The notes under the pieces are model-generated. The model was not told where the DNA came from and searched no databases. It saw only the letters and a list, made by a program, of their open reading frames with translations. The position numbers and the translations under genes were made by a program. Positions 7,147 through 15,031 of a stretch of DNA of 64,000 bases are shown in pieces. Position 1 is the first letter of the stretch; each line of letters starts with the position of its first letter. The stretch comes from Allobosea sp. Tri-44. Its GTDB lineage: Bacteria > Pseudomonadota > Alphaproteobacteria > Rhizobiales > Beijerinckiaceae. The DNA lies in assembly GCF_004123845.1 (NCBI RefSeq), contig NZ_NBDP01000053.1:1-64000 (forward strand), given 5' to 3'.

Positions 7147-7527
7147 ATGGCCCTTGCAGCGCAGAACTCAACAGGCATCGTCTTCGAGAAGGCTGCCATC
7201 ATGCGCCGGGCTTTCCAGCACGCTCGCTTCGCCCTGATGATCTGCCACACGGCAGCCCAGCGGAACGAACAGCGCTCACGCGCTCTGCGGAAGGCTTGGG
7301 CGGAAGCGAAGAGTGAGGCGTACACCCTGCGCCAGCGCGCCGAACAGGAAGCCCGCACCCGCGCCGCTCTGGCTGCCCGCGCTGTCGAGAGCGCCCGGCT
7401 GGCCGCCTCCTTCGGAAATGATGCCGCCGCCATTCAGCAGGCTATCGCCAGTGAGCACTACCGCGACCGCATGAACTTCGCCGCAGTCGACCGGCTGCAT
7501 ACCGCCCTCAACCAGATCGGAGCGTGA
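7147..7527 (+). CDS. Helical hypothetical protein, first gene of the island operon
   Basis: A 126-residue protein, Ala/Arg/Gln-rich, with a long predicted coiled-coil stretch (ALRKAWAEAKSEAYTLRQRA onward to about residue 85). The start is placed at 7147, after AGGTG, because an upstream frame opening at 7096 would run through the promoter. It begins the operon read toward the tRNA; the next gene follows after four bases. The family is unknown. Confidence 0.65.
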   Translation: MALAAQNSTGIVFEKAAIMRRAFQHARFALMICHTAAQRNEQRSRALRKAWAEAKSEAYTLRQRAEQEARTRAALAARAVESARLAASFGNDAAAIQQAIASEHYRDRMNFAAVDRLHTALNQIGA

Positions 7528-7531
7528 GACG

Positions 7532-7870
7532 ATGACCGACCTCGTATCCCTTCGCGACCGGATCGTCATTGCGGCCAAGGATGGCTCGCCCCTGGTCTGG
7601 TCGCGCGTCACGTGGTTCGACCCGAACCCGAAGCACTATCCTGAACCGATCCTGGAGGCGCAGGCGCATGACGGCGCCGATGTGCTGGCGGACATCTATC
7701 ACCAGCCGCTGCGCGCCAAGAGCAAACGCTACGAGATTCGCGTGTTCGGCCGATCTGGCTGCTTCAAGTTCAACTGCGCCGCTCCCGAGCGGGCTTTCGC
7801 AACGATGGAGCGCGAGGCCAGCCGCGAGTGGAAACGCCGACAGATATTCAACCGCCCGACTGGAGCCTGA
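7532..7870 (+). CDS. Hypothetical protein of 112 residues
   Basis: Begins MTDLVSLRDRIVIAAKDGSP and contains WSRVTWFDPNPKHYPEP, AKSKRYEIRVFGRSGCFKF and a helical C-terminus. The alternating hydrophobic segments suggest a small alpha/beta fold. Neighbouring genes lie four and three bases away, so it is part of a polycistronic message. No family is recognised. Codon pattern and spacing make real coding likely. Confidence 0.65.
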   Translation: MTDLVSLRDRIVIAAKDGSPLVWSRVTWFDPNPKHYPEPILEAQAHDGADVLADIYHQPLRAKSKRYEIRVFGRSGCFKFNCAAPERAFATMEREASREWKRRQIFNRPTGA

Positions 7871-7873
7871 GAC

Positions 7874-8242
7874 ATGACGCCTATCGTCACTGCCGTATAC
7901 GGCCCGCAGACCGCTCCCGCGCTGCCGCTTTCCGGACTCACTGTCTCGGAGTTGGATGCGCTCTACGACGCCCTGCTGGCTGCCGAGGATGCGATTGCCT
8001 CTAAGACCAACTCGCCGCGAATTCAGGGCACCGTTCTTCACGAGTATCTTAGCGCCCGCTTCGAAGGTATCGCCACCGAGATCGACATGGTGGTGGCGGA
8101 ACTGCGGCGTCGCCGCCCATCCGATCGGTGGGCAAGCCACGAGCGAGCGCATCGCTTGATCATGCACGCCTGCCGCTGCGGCGAGAGCCCTGCGGATATC
8201 GCCGACCTAGCGCGCGACCTCTCGCGCCCCGAGAAGCACTAA
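7874..8242 (+). CDS. Helical hypothetical protein of 122 residues
   Basis: The core LSGLTVSELDALYDALLAAE and the following VAELRRRRPSDRW are strongly helical; the C-terminus has HACRCGESPADIADLARDL, which could form a short HTH-like or zinc-free bundle. It follows the previous gene by three bases in the same operon. No family is recognised. Confidence 0.62.
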   Translation: MTPIVTAVYGPQTAPALPLSGLTVSELDALYDALLAAEDAIASKTNSPRIQGTVLHEYLSARFEGIATEIDMVVAELRRRRPSDRWASHERAHRLIMHACRCGESPADIADLARDLSRPEKH

Positions 8243-8276
8243 CCCTCACCGCCTGCAACATCGCTGGAGACATCCA

Positions 8277-8912
8277 ATGCCGAACTCCACCGTTCGGGCA
8301 GCCGCTACAGGCTTGCCTGCTCTCAATCGCCGCTCGCTGATGGGTGGCCTCGCAACTGTGCCTGCCATAGTGATCGGCGCCCAGGCGGCGCCACCCGTAG
8401 CCGCGGACGACCCTGCGCTTCGGGCAATCGCCGAATGGCGGCCAGTCCAGGCGAAGTGGTTGGCTGCCCTGGAAGAGGCTGGGAACGCATGCGGCGCCGC
8501 GGCGGAGGCTGCTGGTACAAGGCCCATTATGGAATTTCGCGGCCAGACCGCTGACGGTGTCGGCGCACACTGGATTCACCGCTTCTTCGATCAGTTCGCG
8601 CCGCTCGACCAGGAAGCCCGCAATGCGCGATCCGCGGCGTTGAAAGCGTCAGCGGACTATTCTGGTCGCAAGGGCGAAGCTGACAAGCGCGAGCAGGTCA
8701 GAGAGCTGGAGGGGATCAGCCAAGCGTGGTGCAGCCGAGAGGCCGACGCGCTGACGAAGGCGCTCACAACGACGCCCACGACTGCGGCAGGCCTGCATGC
8801 CGTCATCATGCTCATGGCCAGCGAGCCGGACATGCTGGCCGAGTGCGCTGAAGAGGCGACCGCCAGCCTAGCCAAGGCTGCTTCGGTAATCCTCGGGATC
8901 CCCCAGAACTGA
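8277..8912 (+). CDS. Tat-signal hypothetical protein, paralogue A
   Basis: A 211-residue protein. A twin-arginine signal (LNRRSLMGGLATVPAIVIGA at residues 17-36) is followed by an Ala-rich mature part with RAIAEWRPVQAKWLAALEEA and, near the C-terminus, TTPTTAAGLHAVIMLMAS. The T-P-x-T-x-A-G helix-start motif also occurs in the next gene's product and in short uncharacterised phage-island proteins of this bacterial group, which usually lack a signal peptide. Export of a folded, possibly cofactor-free helical protein is inferred from the RR motif only. Confidence 0.65.
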   Translation: MPNSTVRAAATGLPALNRRSLMGGLATVPAIVIGAQAAPPVAADDPALRAIAEWRPVQAKWLAALEEAGNACGAAAEAAGTRPIMEFRGQTADGVGAHWIHRFFDQFAPLDQEARNARSAALKASADYSGRKGEADKREQVRELEGISQAWCSREADALTKALTTTPTTAAGLHAVIMLMASEPDMLAECAEEATASLAKAASVILGIPQN

Positions 8913-8949
8913 CCCTTCAACCCCTCCCTTCCTAGAGGAGTGCTCTTTC

Positions 8950-9429
8950 ATGTCCCCATTCAATCGCCGTACCGCGATTAAAGGCGCGCTCGCTTCTGCG
9001 GCTGTGCCAGCCCTGATTTCTGGCTGCATCAGCTTGCCCACCGCAGCCGCAATGGGCAAGGCGGCGCCCTACGCGCCGGATACTCTCTCGCAATCCGGAG
9101 GCGCTGCAGATTCGCCCGACGCCAAGCTACTCGACTTGTGCGCGCAGTTTCACCGTTTGACGGAAGCAGACGCGGCGGCCTGGGAGCGATACTGTTCGAT
9201 GCCGGAAGACAGTCCCGAAGCCAAGGCGCTGTCCCTCGAATTCGACGGACGTTACGACGCTTGGGCCGCAGTCTCTGACACGTGCTACGCGACCCCGCCA
9301 CGGACCCCGGCCGGGGCGGCGGCGTTGCTCGATGTCATCTTGTCCCGCGATGCCGAATTCATCGACGCAGCCGCCCAAAAGCCGCTGCGGCTCGTTCGGG
9401 ACAGCCTGCAAGCGATGGCAATGTCATGA
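8950..9429 (+). CDS. Tat-signal lipoprotein-like hypothetical protein, paralogue B
   Basis: A 159-residue protein beginning MSPFNRRTAIKGALASAAVP with a twin-arginine motif and LISGC, a lipobox-like site at residues 23-27. The mature part has DLCAQFHRLTEADAAAWERY and a C-terminal TPRTPAGAAALLDVILSRDA that parallels the motif in the preceding gene product. The ribosome-binding site AGAGGAG lies about eight bases before ATG. The stop overlaps the ATG of the next gene (ATGTCATGA), so translation is coupled. Confidence 0.65.
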   Translation: MSPFNRRTAIKGALASAAVPALISGCISLPTAAAMGKAAPYAPDTLSQSGGAADSPDAKLLDLCAQFHRLTEADAAAWERYCSMPEDSPEAKALSLEFDGRYDAWAAVSDTCYATPPRTPAGAAALLDVILSRDAEFIDAAAQKPLRLVRDSLQAMAMS

Positions 9430-9599
9430 GCCCGATCCGCATCAACAGCCGGCGCGGCAAGGGCAAGCCCGCGCGCTCCTACGGCGTGAAGCCCGTCAGC
9501 CTTCCGACGTACTCGTTCTATGGCCATCTGCCCGTCGTCTATGTCGACGGGGAATTGGTCATCGGCAGGAGCGTTATTCCGATGGAGCGCCGCGTATGA
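9426..9599 (+). CDS. Small basic hypothetical protein of 57 residues
   Basis: Starts in an ATGA overlap with the previous stop and ends in an ATGA overlap with the next start. The product is basic at the N-terminus (INSRRGKGKPARSYGVKP) and then has a beta-like YSFYGHLPVVYVDGELVIGR. Double stop-start coupling is the main support. No family is recognised. Confidence 0.55.
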   Translation: MSPIRINSRRGKGKPARSYGVKPVSLPTYSFYGHLPVVYVDGELVIGRSVIPMERRV

Positions 9600-9892
9600 A
9601 CCGTCAGCACCTATTCAGCGAGGTCCCGCTAGTCGGCGCGACCATCGCCTCCCGCGAGGAACGGAGCGAAGCCGAGCAAGTCTCTCGCACGATGGCCTAC
9701 CTCGATTGCTGCGGGGCGACATTCGAGGCTGTGCCTGGATGGCCTGACTGGTACGCGGCCCGATGGCACGACGAGGCCAATTTCGGCGACCACATGCGCA
9801 GATGGGCTTGCTGCATCGATTTCCAATCGAACTGCGATTGGTCGTATGCCGTCGCGTTCAAGCAGCGTGTCGAGGCGAGGGCGCGGTCATGA
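9596..9892 (+). CDS. Hypothetical protein of 98 residues, Trp/Cys-rich
   Basis: Begins MNRQHLFSEVPLVG and contains YLDCCGATFEAVPGWPDWYA and RWACCIDFQSNCDWS, giving five cysteines and five tryptophans in under 100 residues. The pattern could reflect a metal site or disulfides. It is coupled by ATGA overlaps on both sides. No family is recognised. Confidence 0.55.
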   Translation: MNRQHLFSEVPLVGATIASREERSEAEQVSRTMAYLDCCGATFEAVPGWPDWYAARWHDEANFGDHMRRWACCIDFQSNCDWSYAVAFKQRVEARARS

Positions 9893-10326
9893 GCCTGGTC
9901 GGGTTCAATGAACACGCTGCCGCCGCACTGAGCCGAGAAATCGGCCCACTGTTTCACGGCGAGCTTGACGGTCTGCTGGATCCGTTGACGCAGGATGAGC
10001 GCCGCGATGTGCGAGACATGCTGGACCTCATCGCTCGGCAACTCGCCATCCGATCGGAAACGGGCCAGGGGATACGCAGGCGGCTCGATGCGGTCGTCGT
10101 CAATCTCATCGCTGTTGCTGATACCCTTGATGGCGATTGCGATCTGGAGCCGACACTCGCTGGTACGCCTTCACCAATAGCTTTGGACGAATGCGAGGAA
10201 TGCTGCGAGGACGAGGGCGCACAGTGCGATGACGAAGGCGAGCCGAACGACCACGGCATTGCTGATGCGGATGGCCTCGCCGAGCTGCGCGGAGTTCAAC
10301 ACCTGTACGGCGGGATCGTCACATGA
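9889..10326 (+). CDS. Acidic hypothetical protein with CxxC motifs
   Basis: A 145-residue protein: a helical first half (LSREIGPLFHGELDGLLDPL, RRDVRDMLDLIARQLAI) and an acidic tail with DECEECCEDEGAQCDDEGE, which resembles a cation-binding or flexible acidic segment more than a fold. ATGA overlaps join it to both neighbours. No family is recognised. Confidence 0.58.
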   Translation: MSLVGFNEHAAAALSREIGPLFHGELDGLLDPLTQDERRDVRDMLDLIARQLAIRSETGQGIRRRLDAVVVNLIAVADTLDGDCDLEPTLAGTPSPIALDECEECCEDEGAQCDDEGEPNDHGIADADGLAELRGVQHLYGGIVT

Positions 10327-10640
10327 AACTTCGGGACATTACCGACGCCATCGGCAGCGACGATAGGCCAGCCCTCTGGCGGGCCTTCTGCGCCTTGGTT
10401 GAGCATCCCGAGGGTGAGGTCGTTGAGGCCTCCTCGGGTGGACTACTGATCGTCGCGCTTAACCGGCTGTGCGTCACGCTGAAGGATGATGCGGCTACGA
10501 TGCCGCCTCGGACCTGCGCGGCACTCCAGCTGCCTCCGGGAGCGACCTATGCTGATGGCGCGGCTCAGGCGAAGCGGGACAGCGCACGACTGGCACGGCA
10601 ACTCATGGCGGCCGGCGAGCGCTTGCAACGGAACGCCTGA
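10323..10640 (+). CDS. Hypothetical protein of 105 residues
   Basis: Begins MKLRDITDAIGSDDRPALWR, continues with a beta-like SGGLLIVALNRLCVTL and ends in an Ala/Arg-rich helix (AKRDSARLARQLMAAGERL). It is the last of the ATGA-coupled genes; the next gene starts 41 bases later. No family is recognised. Confidence 0.58.
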   Translation: MKLRDITDAIGSDDRPALWRAFCALVEHPEGEVVEASSGGLLIVALNRLCVTLKDDAATMPPRTCAALQLPPGATYADGAAQAKRDSARLARQLMAAGERLQRNA

Positions 10641-10681
10641 GGCCTCTGCTCGTTCGTGAGTTTGAGCATGAGGAGGAAATC

Positions 10682-10981
10682 ATGGACCACTCCAAGCATA
10701 TCCGACTTTCCAGCACCGAGTTGACTGCCGACGCACTTGATGGAGCCACCATCTACGGCCCCGGGGATGACGAGATCGGATCGGTCTCGCACCTCCACGG
10801 TTTCGGTCCAACAAGCCTCGTTGTGATCGATGTCGGCGGCTTCCTCGGCATTGGCGCAAAGCCGGTGGCGGTCCCTCTGAGTGAACTCGATTTCATGCGC
10901 GACGAAGATGGCAACGTCCACGCGCTCGTGAGCTGGACCAAAGATCAGCTGAAGGCGATGCCCGAGCACATCGACCGCTGA
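10682..10981 (+). CDS. PRC-barrel domain protein
   Basis: A 99-residue protein matching the PRC-barrel (photosynthetic reaction centre H-chain-like) fold: LDGATIYGPGDDEIGSVSHL, then SLVVIDVGGFLGIGAKPVAV and PLSELDF. A strong GAGGAGG ribosome-binding site precedes the ATG. Stand-alone PRC-barrel proteins are very common in Hyphomicrobiales, often in stress-related settings, and their molecular role is mostly unknown. It is the last island gene before the tRNA. Confidence 0.85.
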   Translation: MDHSKHIRLSSTELTADALDGATIYGPGDDEIGSVSHLHGFGPTSLVVIDVGGFLGIGAKPVAVPLSELDFMRDEDGNVHALVSWTKDQLKAMPEHIDR

Positions 10982-11146
10982 AGCAGTGTTCGGCTGAAGG
11001 TTTGGCGTGAGCGCCGGCGAGAAGTCGGGGCCAGGGGCAGGGGCGAATCGCCTGAGCGCTTATCGATCGCGAGCGATGATCTCGTTGCGCATCGTCAGCC
11101 GAAAAGGTCAGGCGCTCAAATGAAGACGACGCCTGCCTTCGACGCG

Positions 11147-11169
11147 TGTTGGGGTAAATGTTGGGGTAA
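11147..11169. repeat. Tandem TGTTGGGGTAA repeats beside the tRNA
   Basis: The 11-mer TGTTGGGGTAA occurs at 11147-11157 and 11159-11169, about 55 bases from the 3' end of the tRNA-Ala gene. Repeated short sites next to a tRNA attachment site resemble arm-type binding sites of a tyrosine recombinase. This is inference from position. The rest of 10982-11223 holds no gene that I can support. Confidence 0.45.
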
Positions 11170-11222
11170 CGCCGATTGGTCCCGCCAAATCCCGTTTAAT
11201 TCCGGCTATTTAGCGAAAAACC

Positions 11223-11299
<77 letters not shown>

Positions 11300-11407
11300 A
11301 AGGCGCTGGCCTTCTAGGCCCTGCGTCGCGCTCCTGTCAATCGCTTGCGGCAGGAGTTTTGTGGGCGCTTCCGGCGGAGCGCCCGGCCTTCTCGGAGATG
11401 CTGTTCG

Positions 11408-11698
11408 ATGCGTGCCGTTCTCGACGTCGTGATGCTGGCGCTGAACCTCTATGTCTGGATCCTGATCGCCTCGGCCGTGCTGAGTTGGCTGATCGCCTTC
11501 AACGTCGTCAATACCCGCAACCAGTTCGTCTCCACGGTCTGGGATTTCCTCTATCGCCTCACCGAGCCGGCGCTGCGGCCGATCCGCAACATGCTGCCCA
11601 ATCTCGGTGGCATCGATATCTCGCCGATCATCCTGCTGCTGCTGATCTTCTTCATCCAGAGCGTGATCACCCGCTACATCTATCCCAACGTCTTCTAG
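11408..11698 (+). CDS. YggT family integral membrane protein
   Basis: A 96-residue protein with two hydrophobic spans (about 5-30 and 68-88) separated by the YggT signature region FLYRLTEPALRPIRNMLPN. YggT proteins are small inner-membrane proteins; in several bacteria they are linked with cell division or osmotic stress, but no reaction is known. The DUF167 gene begins five bases downstream, a very common pairing in alphaproteobacteria, which supports the call. Confidence 0.92.
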   Translation: MRAVLDVVMLALNLYVWILIASAVLSWLIAFNVVNTRNQFVSTVWDFLYRLTEPALRPIRNMLPNLGGIDISPIILLLLIFFIQSVITRYIYPNVF

Positions 11699-11703
11699 GC
11701 GGG

Positions 11704-12018
11704 ATGGCCGCCTGGTCGGTCACGCCGGACGGGCTCGCGATCGCCATTCGCCTGACGCCGCGCGGCGGGCGCGATGCCCTCGACGGGGTCGAGACGCTGG
11801 CCGATGGCCGCCAGGTGCTGAAGGCAAGGGTTCGGGCCGCTCCCAGCGAGGGCGAGGCGAATGCCGCACTGGTCGCACTCCTGGCGGAGGTGCTCGTCGT
11901 TTCCCGCTCGCAAGTATCTTTAACGGCCGGCGCGAGCGCGCGGCTCAAGCGCATTGTCGTCCGCGGCGATGGCGAGGCGTTGGCGGCGCGATTGCAGAAG
12001 CGGATTTGCGAGATTTGA
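11704..12018 (+). CDS. DUF167 (YggU family) protein
   Basis: A 104-residue protein with the family pattern IRLTPRGGRDALDGV, LKARVRAAPSEGEANAALV and SQVSLTAGASARLKRIVVRG. The ATG at 11704 lies five bases after the YggT stop, so the two share a transcript. The fold is known from structures of relatives, but its biochemical function is not established. Confidence 0.92.
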   Translation: MAAWSVTPDGLAIAIRLTPRGGRDALDGVETLADGRQVLKARVRAAPSEGEANAALVALLAEVLVVSRSQVSLTAGASARLKRIVVRGDGEALAARLQKRICEI

Positions 12019-12090
12019 TGCTGCATTGCAGCAGAATCATTCGGGTCGGCTCTTGACGAAGGCGGTCGCCTTCTGGCCCAACTGCGCGCC

Positions 12091-12810
12091 ATGGACCAGC
12101 CAGTTTCAGAGCCGTTCCCGCAGCGCCTGACGGAAGGCTATCGCGCCTTTCTCGATGATCGTTTCACGCGCGAGAAAAGCCGCTACGAGGAACTCGCCGA
12201 GAGCGGGCAGACGCCGAAGATCATGCTGATCGGCTGCTGCGATTCGCGCGTCTCGCCCGAGGTGATCTTCGATGCGAGCCCGGGCGAGATGTTCGTGGCG
12301 CGCAACGTCGCCAATCTCGTCCCACCCTTCTCGCCCGACGATCAACTGCACGGAACGTCCGCCGCGCTCGAATACGCGGTGCAGGCGCTGAGGGTCGAGC
12401 ATATCGTCGTGCTCGGCCATGGCCGCTGCGGCGGCATCAGGGCTTTCGCCGATGACGCGCAGGGCCCGCTCTCGCCCGGCGACTTCATCGGCAAGTGGAT
12501 CACGCTGATCGAACCGGCGGCGCGCCGCTCGGGTGGGCGCAGCCGCAATGAGAGCTTCGAGGCTTATGTCGAGCGCCTGGCCTTGCTCTCGATCCAGCAG
12601 TCGCTCGCCAATCTGCGTACCTTTCCCTGCATCAGTATTCTCGAGGGTAAAGGCCGCCTGCACCTGCACGGCGCCTATTTCGCGGTCGCGACCGGCGAGC
12701 TGATGTTGCTCGATCCGCAGTCAGGGCAGTTCGTTCCGGCGATCGGCGAGATGCCGAAGAAGGTGCAGATGATCCGCTGCTCGGAAGCCGAGCCGGGCCA
12801 GAGCGGTTGA
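12091..12810 (+). CDS. Beta-class carbonic anhydrase
   Basis: Catalyses reversible hydration of CO2 to bicarbonate in the cytoplasm. The zinc ligands are visible: Cys50 in CCDSRVSP with the Asp-Arg dyad directly after, His110 and Cys113 in LGHGRCGG. The length (239 residues) and the segment FVARNVANLVPP are typical of the plant-like beta class found in proteobacteria. It is transcribed alone on the plus strand after the DUF167 gene. Bicarbonate supply for carboxylases is the likely role. Confidence 0.95.
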   Translation: MDQPVSEPFPQRLTEGYRAFLDDRFTREKSRYEELAESGQTPKIMLIGCCDSRVSPEVIFDASPGEMFVARNVANLVPPFSPDDQLHGTSAALEYAVQALRVEHIVVLGHGRCGGIRAFADDAQGPLSPGDFIGKWITLIEPAARRSGGRSRNESFEAYVERLALLSIQQSLANLRTFPCISILEGKGRLHLHGAYFAVATGELMLLDPQSGQFVPAIGEMPKKVQMIRCSEAEPGQSG

Positions 12811-12987
12811 CGTCTGCTCCCGATCGGGTGAATTTTGAACGATCCGCCGCTTGAAACGGCGTCTCTGGGGAAAAATTCGGCAATCCGGCAGCATTTCGCC
12901 GGACCAGAATTTTTGCTGCGCCGCCCGATGACGAACCCGGAAGCTTGCGCTAGATTGCGCACTCCCGGTCACTATCGTTGAAGCTGC

Positions 12988-13647
12988 ATGTTCGATCGTC
13001 GTAAGCCCGCCGCCCCGGCACCGTTCGTCACCCACGAGAATGTCGAAGCCAAGATCAAGTGGTTCGATCCGGAGAAAGGCTTCGGCTTTGCTTCTCCGGC
13101 GGACGGCTCTGGTGACGTTTTCGTCCACGTTTCGTCCATCGGCCCGCAGGATCCGCAGGACCTGCAGCCCGGTGCGACCATCATCTGCGATCTCGGCGAA
13201 GGCAGGCGCGGCCTGCAGGTCGTCGCGGTCCACGAGATCGATGCCTCGACCGCGACCCCGGCTGCGCCGCGTGGCGCCGGTGGCGCGGGCGGCGGTCGTC
13301 CGTTCTCGCCGCGCCCGCCCCGTGATGATTTCGGCGGCGGCTACGGGGGTGGCGGCGGCGGTTATGACCGCGGCGACCGTGGCGGCTTCGACCGCGGCGA
13401 TCGCGGCGGCTTCGATCGCGGCGCCAGCGCCCCGATGGAAGGGCCGTTCGACGGCGCGGTGAAGTTCTTCAACACCGAGCGCGGTTTCGGCTTCATCGCC
13501 CCGGACCAGGGTGGGCCGGATGTGTTCCTGCACGTTTCGTCGCTGAGCCGCAGCGGCTTGCAGCCGCCGATGGACGGGCAGCGCGTGCGCTTCTCGATCC
13601 GCGCCGGTAAGAAAGGCCCGGAAGCGGCGAATATCAGCTACGTCTGA
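12988..13647 (+). CDS. Cold-shock protein with two CSD domains and a Gly-rich linker
   Basis: A 219-residue protein with two cold-shock domains. The first (about 19-85) has IKWFDPEKGFGF and DVFVHVSS; the second (about 153-219) has VKFFNTERGFGFI and DVFLHVSS, so both RNP1 and RNP2 nucleic-acid-binding motifs are present twice. Between them lies an RGG-like linker with repeated GGFDRGDR units. Two-domain CspA-like proteins are an alphaproteobacterial variation, probably RNA chaperones. A strong terminator follows at 13682. The linker repeats are near-identical in DNA as well, so copy number may vary between strains. Confidence 0.93.
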   Translation: MFDRRKPAAPAPFVTHENVEAKIKWFDPEKGFGFASPADGSGDVFVHVSSIGPQDPQDLQPGATIICDLGEGRRGLQVVAVHEIDASTATPAAPRGAGGAGGGRPFSPRPPRDDFGGGYGGGGGGYDRGDRGGFDRGDRGGFDRGASAPMEGPFDGAVKFFNTERGFGFIAPDQGGPDVFLHVSSLSRSGLQPPMDGQRVRFSIRAGKKGPEAANISYV

Positions 13648-13681
13648 CCCGCCTGCTCCTGCGGGTGCCAGTTTGAACGAG

Positions 13682-13713
13682 CGGCGTGGCTTTCGGGCCG
13701 CGCCGTTTTTTTT
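13682..13713 (+). terminator. Rho-independent terminator of the cold-shock gene
   Basis: A 9-bp stem (CGGCGTGGC with GCCGCGCCG, one T-G pair) with a six-base loop is followed directly by eight T residues. It lies 34 bases after the stop codon. Confidence 0.92.
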
Positions 13714-13769
13714 GAGACGGAGCGGCGGTCCGCGAGATGGCGCCGCATCGCCGGGGCCTATGCAGGGCT

Positions 13770-14309
13770 TCAGACCCGTTCGAGCGCGCGATGCGGCAGC
13801 GCCGGCAAGGTCAACGCGATCGCGTCGCCCCGCCTGACCTCGCCGCCTGCAATGACGATCGCCATGACGCCGGCCTTGCGGATGAGGCTGCCATCGGCGG
13901 CCCGGCCGAGCACTGCCTTGAGGAGGCCGGGCTGGAAGGCCTGGATCTGGACGCAAGGGTTGCGAAGGCCGGTGATCTCGACGACGGCCTCGTCCCCGAG
14001 CCGCAGGCGGGCGCCGACGGGCAGGCCTAGCAGGTCGATTCCGCGAGTGGTGACGTTCTCGCCCATCTCGCCTGGCCGGACTGTAAAGCCGGCAGCTGCG
14101 AGTTCGCCAAAAAGCTCGGCGTGAATGAGATGGACCTGACGCAGATTGGGCTGGGTCGGATCGACTGCGACGCGTGAGCGATGCTTCACCGTCTCGCCGC
14201 AATGGGCATCGCCCTCGATGCCCAGGCCGGCAAGCAGGCGGATCATGGACAGGACAGGCTTGCTGAAGTGGTGACGGTCATCCCGGGCCACCGCGACGAT
14301 CGTTCCCAT
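13770..14309 (-). CDS. MOSC domain protein
   Basis: A 179-residue protein with the beta-barrel MOSC domain found at the C-terminus of molybdenum-cofactor sulfurases and in YiiM-type proteins. Visible marks are LLAGLGIEGDAHCGE, FTVRPGEMGENVTTRGIDL, and the conserved Cys in LRNPCVQI. The start at 14309 follows GGAGATAGG. No PLP-dependent sulfurase domain is present, so it is a stand-alone form, thought to act on Moco-linked or amidoxime-type substrates. It is convergent with the cold-shock gene. Confidence 0.9.
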   Translation of the reverse strand: MGTIVAVARDDRHHFSKPVLSMIRLLAGLGIEGDAHCGETVKHRSRVAVDPTQPNLRQVHLIHAELFGELAAAGFTVRPGEMGENVTTRGIDLLGLPVGARLRLGDEAVVEITGLRNPCVQIQAFQPGLLKAVLGRAADGSLIRKAGVMAIVIAGGEVRRGDAIALTLPALPHRALERV

Positions 14310-14379
14310 CCGCCTATCTCCATGCTGCCGGGCTGGTGTCTGGCATGGCGCGTCCCACTTGGCGAGCCCGGCGCGCAAC

Positions 14380-14408
14380 AAAAAACCGGACCTGTCGCCA
14401 GGTCCGGT
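14380..14408 (-). terminator. Rho-independent terminator downstream of bfr
   Basis: On the minus strand a perfect 10-bp stem ACCGGACCTG/CAGGTCCGGT with a four-base loop is followed by six T residues. It lies 26 bases beyond the bacterioferritin stop. Confidence 0.92.
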
Positions 14409-14434
14409 TGGTCACTGCTACGACCCGCTGCCGC

Positions 14435-14923
14435 TCAGTGCTCGTCGCCCTCGAGTCCGCCGATATGCTTCTGGGTGTAGAGTTCGAGGCCGATCCGACC
14501 GATCAGGTCGAGCTGGGTCTCGAGGAAGTCGATATGGCCTTCCTCGTCCTTCATCAGGTTCTTGAAGAGATCCTCGGACGGGTAGTCGCCGACCTCGCGG
14601 CAGTATTTGGCGGCTTCCTGATAGAGGGCGCGCGCCTCGACCTCGGCCTTGAGGTCGCATTCGATCACTTCCTTGACGTTTTCGCCGATCCGCAGCGGAT
14701 CGAGCGTCTGCATGTTCGGGAAGCCTTCGAGGAAGAGGATGCGGTCGGTGAAGCGGTCGGCATGGACCATCTCCTCGATCGATTCCTTCTTCCAGATCTT
14801 GGCCATGTCCTTCAGACCCCAATTGTCGAGAATCCGGTAGTGCAGCCAGTACTGGTTGATGGCCGTGAGCTCGGAGCGCAGGCCCTTGTTGAGGTATTCG
14901 ATGACCTTCTTGTCGCCCTTCAT
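14435..14923 (-). CDS. bfr: Bacterioferritin (haem-containing iron storage)
   Basis: A 162-residue ferritin-like protein that oxidises Fe(II) and stores it as a mineral inside a 24-subunit shell. The ferroxidase ligands are all present: Glu18, Glu51, His54, Glu94, Glu127 and His130, and Met52 is in place as haem ligand. An Irr-box palindrome lies 21 bases upstream of the start, so expression is probably repressed by Irr when iron is low. The ferredoxin (bfd) that releases its iron and the irr regulator gene lie just upstream on the same strand. Confidence 0.97.
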   Translation of the reverse strand: MKGDKKVIEYLNKGLRSELTAINQYWLHYRILDNWGLKDMAKIWKKESIEEMVHADRFTDRILFLEGFPNMQTLDPLRIGENVKEVIECDLKAEVEARALYQEAAKYCREVGDYPSEDLFKNLMKDEEGHIDFLETQLDLIGRIGLELYTQKHIGGLEGDEH

Positions 14924-14943
14924 GCCGCTCTCCTCGCAATCGA

Positions 14944-14968
14944 CTACATTAGAATGATCCTAATGTAG
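14944..14968. promoter_or_regulatory. Irr box (iron control element) upstream of bfr
   Basis: A perfect 9-bp inverted repeat CTACATTAG/CTAATGTAG with seven bases between. Its centre TTAGAATGATCCTAA closely follows the ICE consensus (TTTAGAA-N3-TTCTAAA-like) bound by Irr in rhizobia. It sits in the presumed promoter of bfr, the classic place for Irr repression of an iron-storage gene. Confidence 0.85.
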
Positions 14969-15031
14969 AGCGAGCGGAGCGGAAAGGGAAGGGCGGATCG
15001 CGTGCTTCGGGGGAAAATCGTGCCGCGCCGA

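Noticed and set aside
12721..14202. A 493-codon minus-strand frame
   Set aside because: It lies opposite the double cold-shock gene and in another frame of the MOSC gene, and is low-complexity Arg/Ala-rich; a shadow of high-G+C coding sequence.
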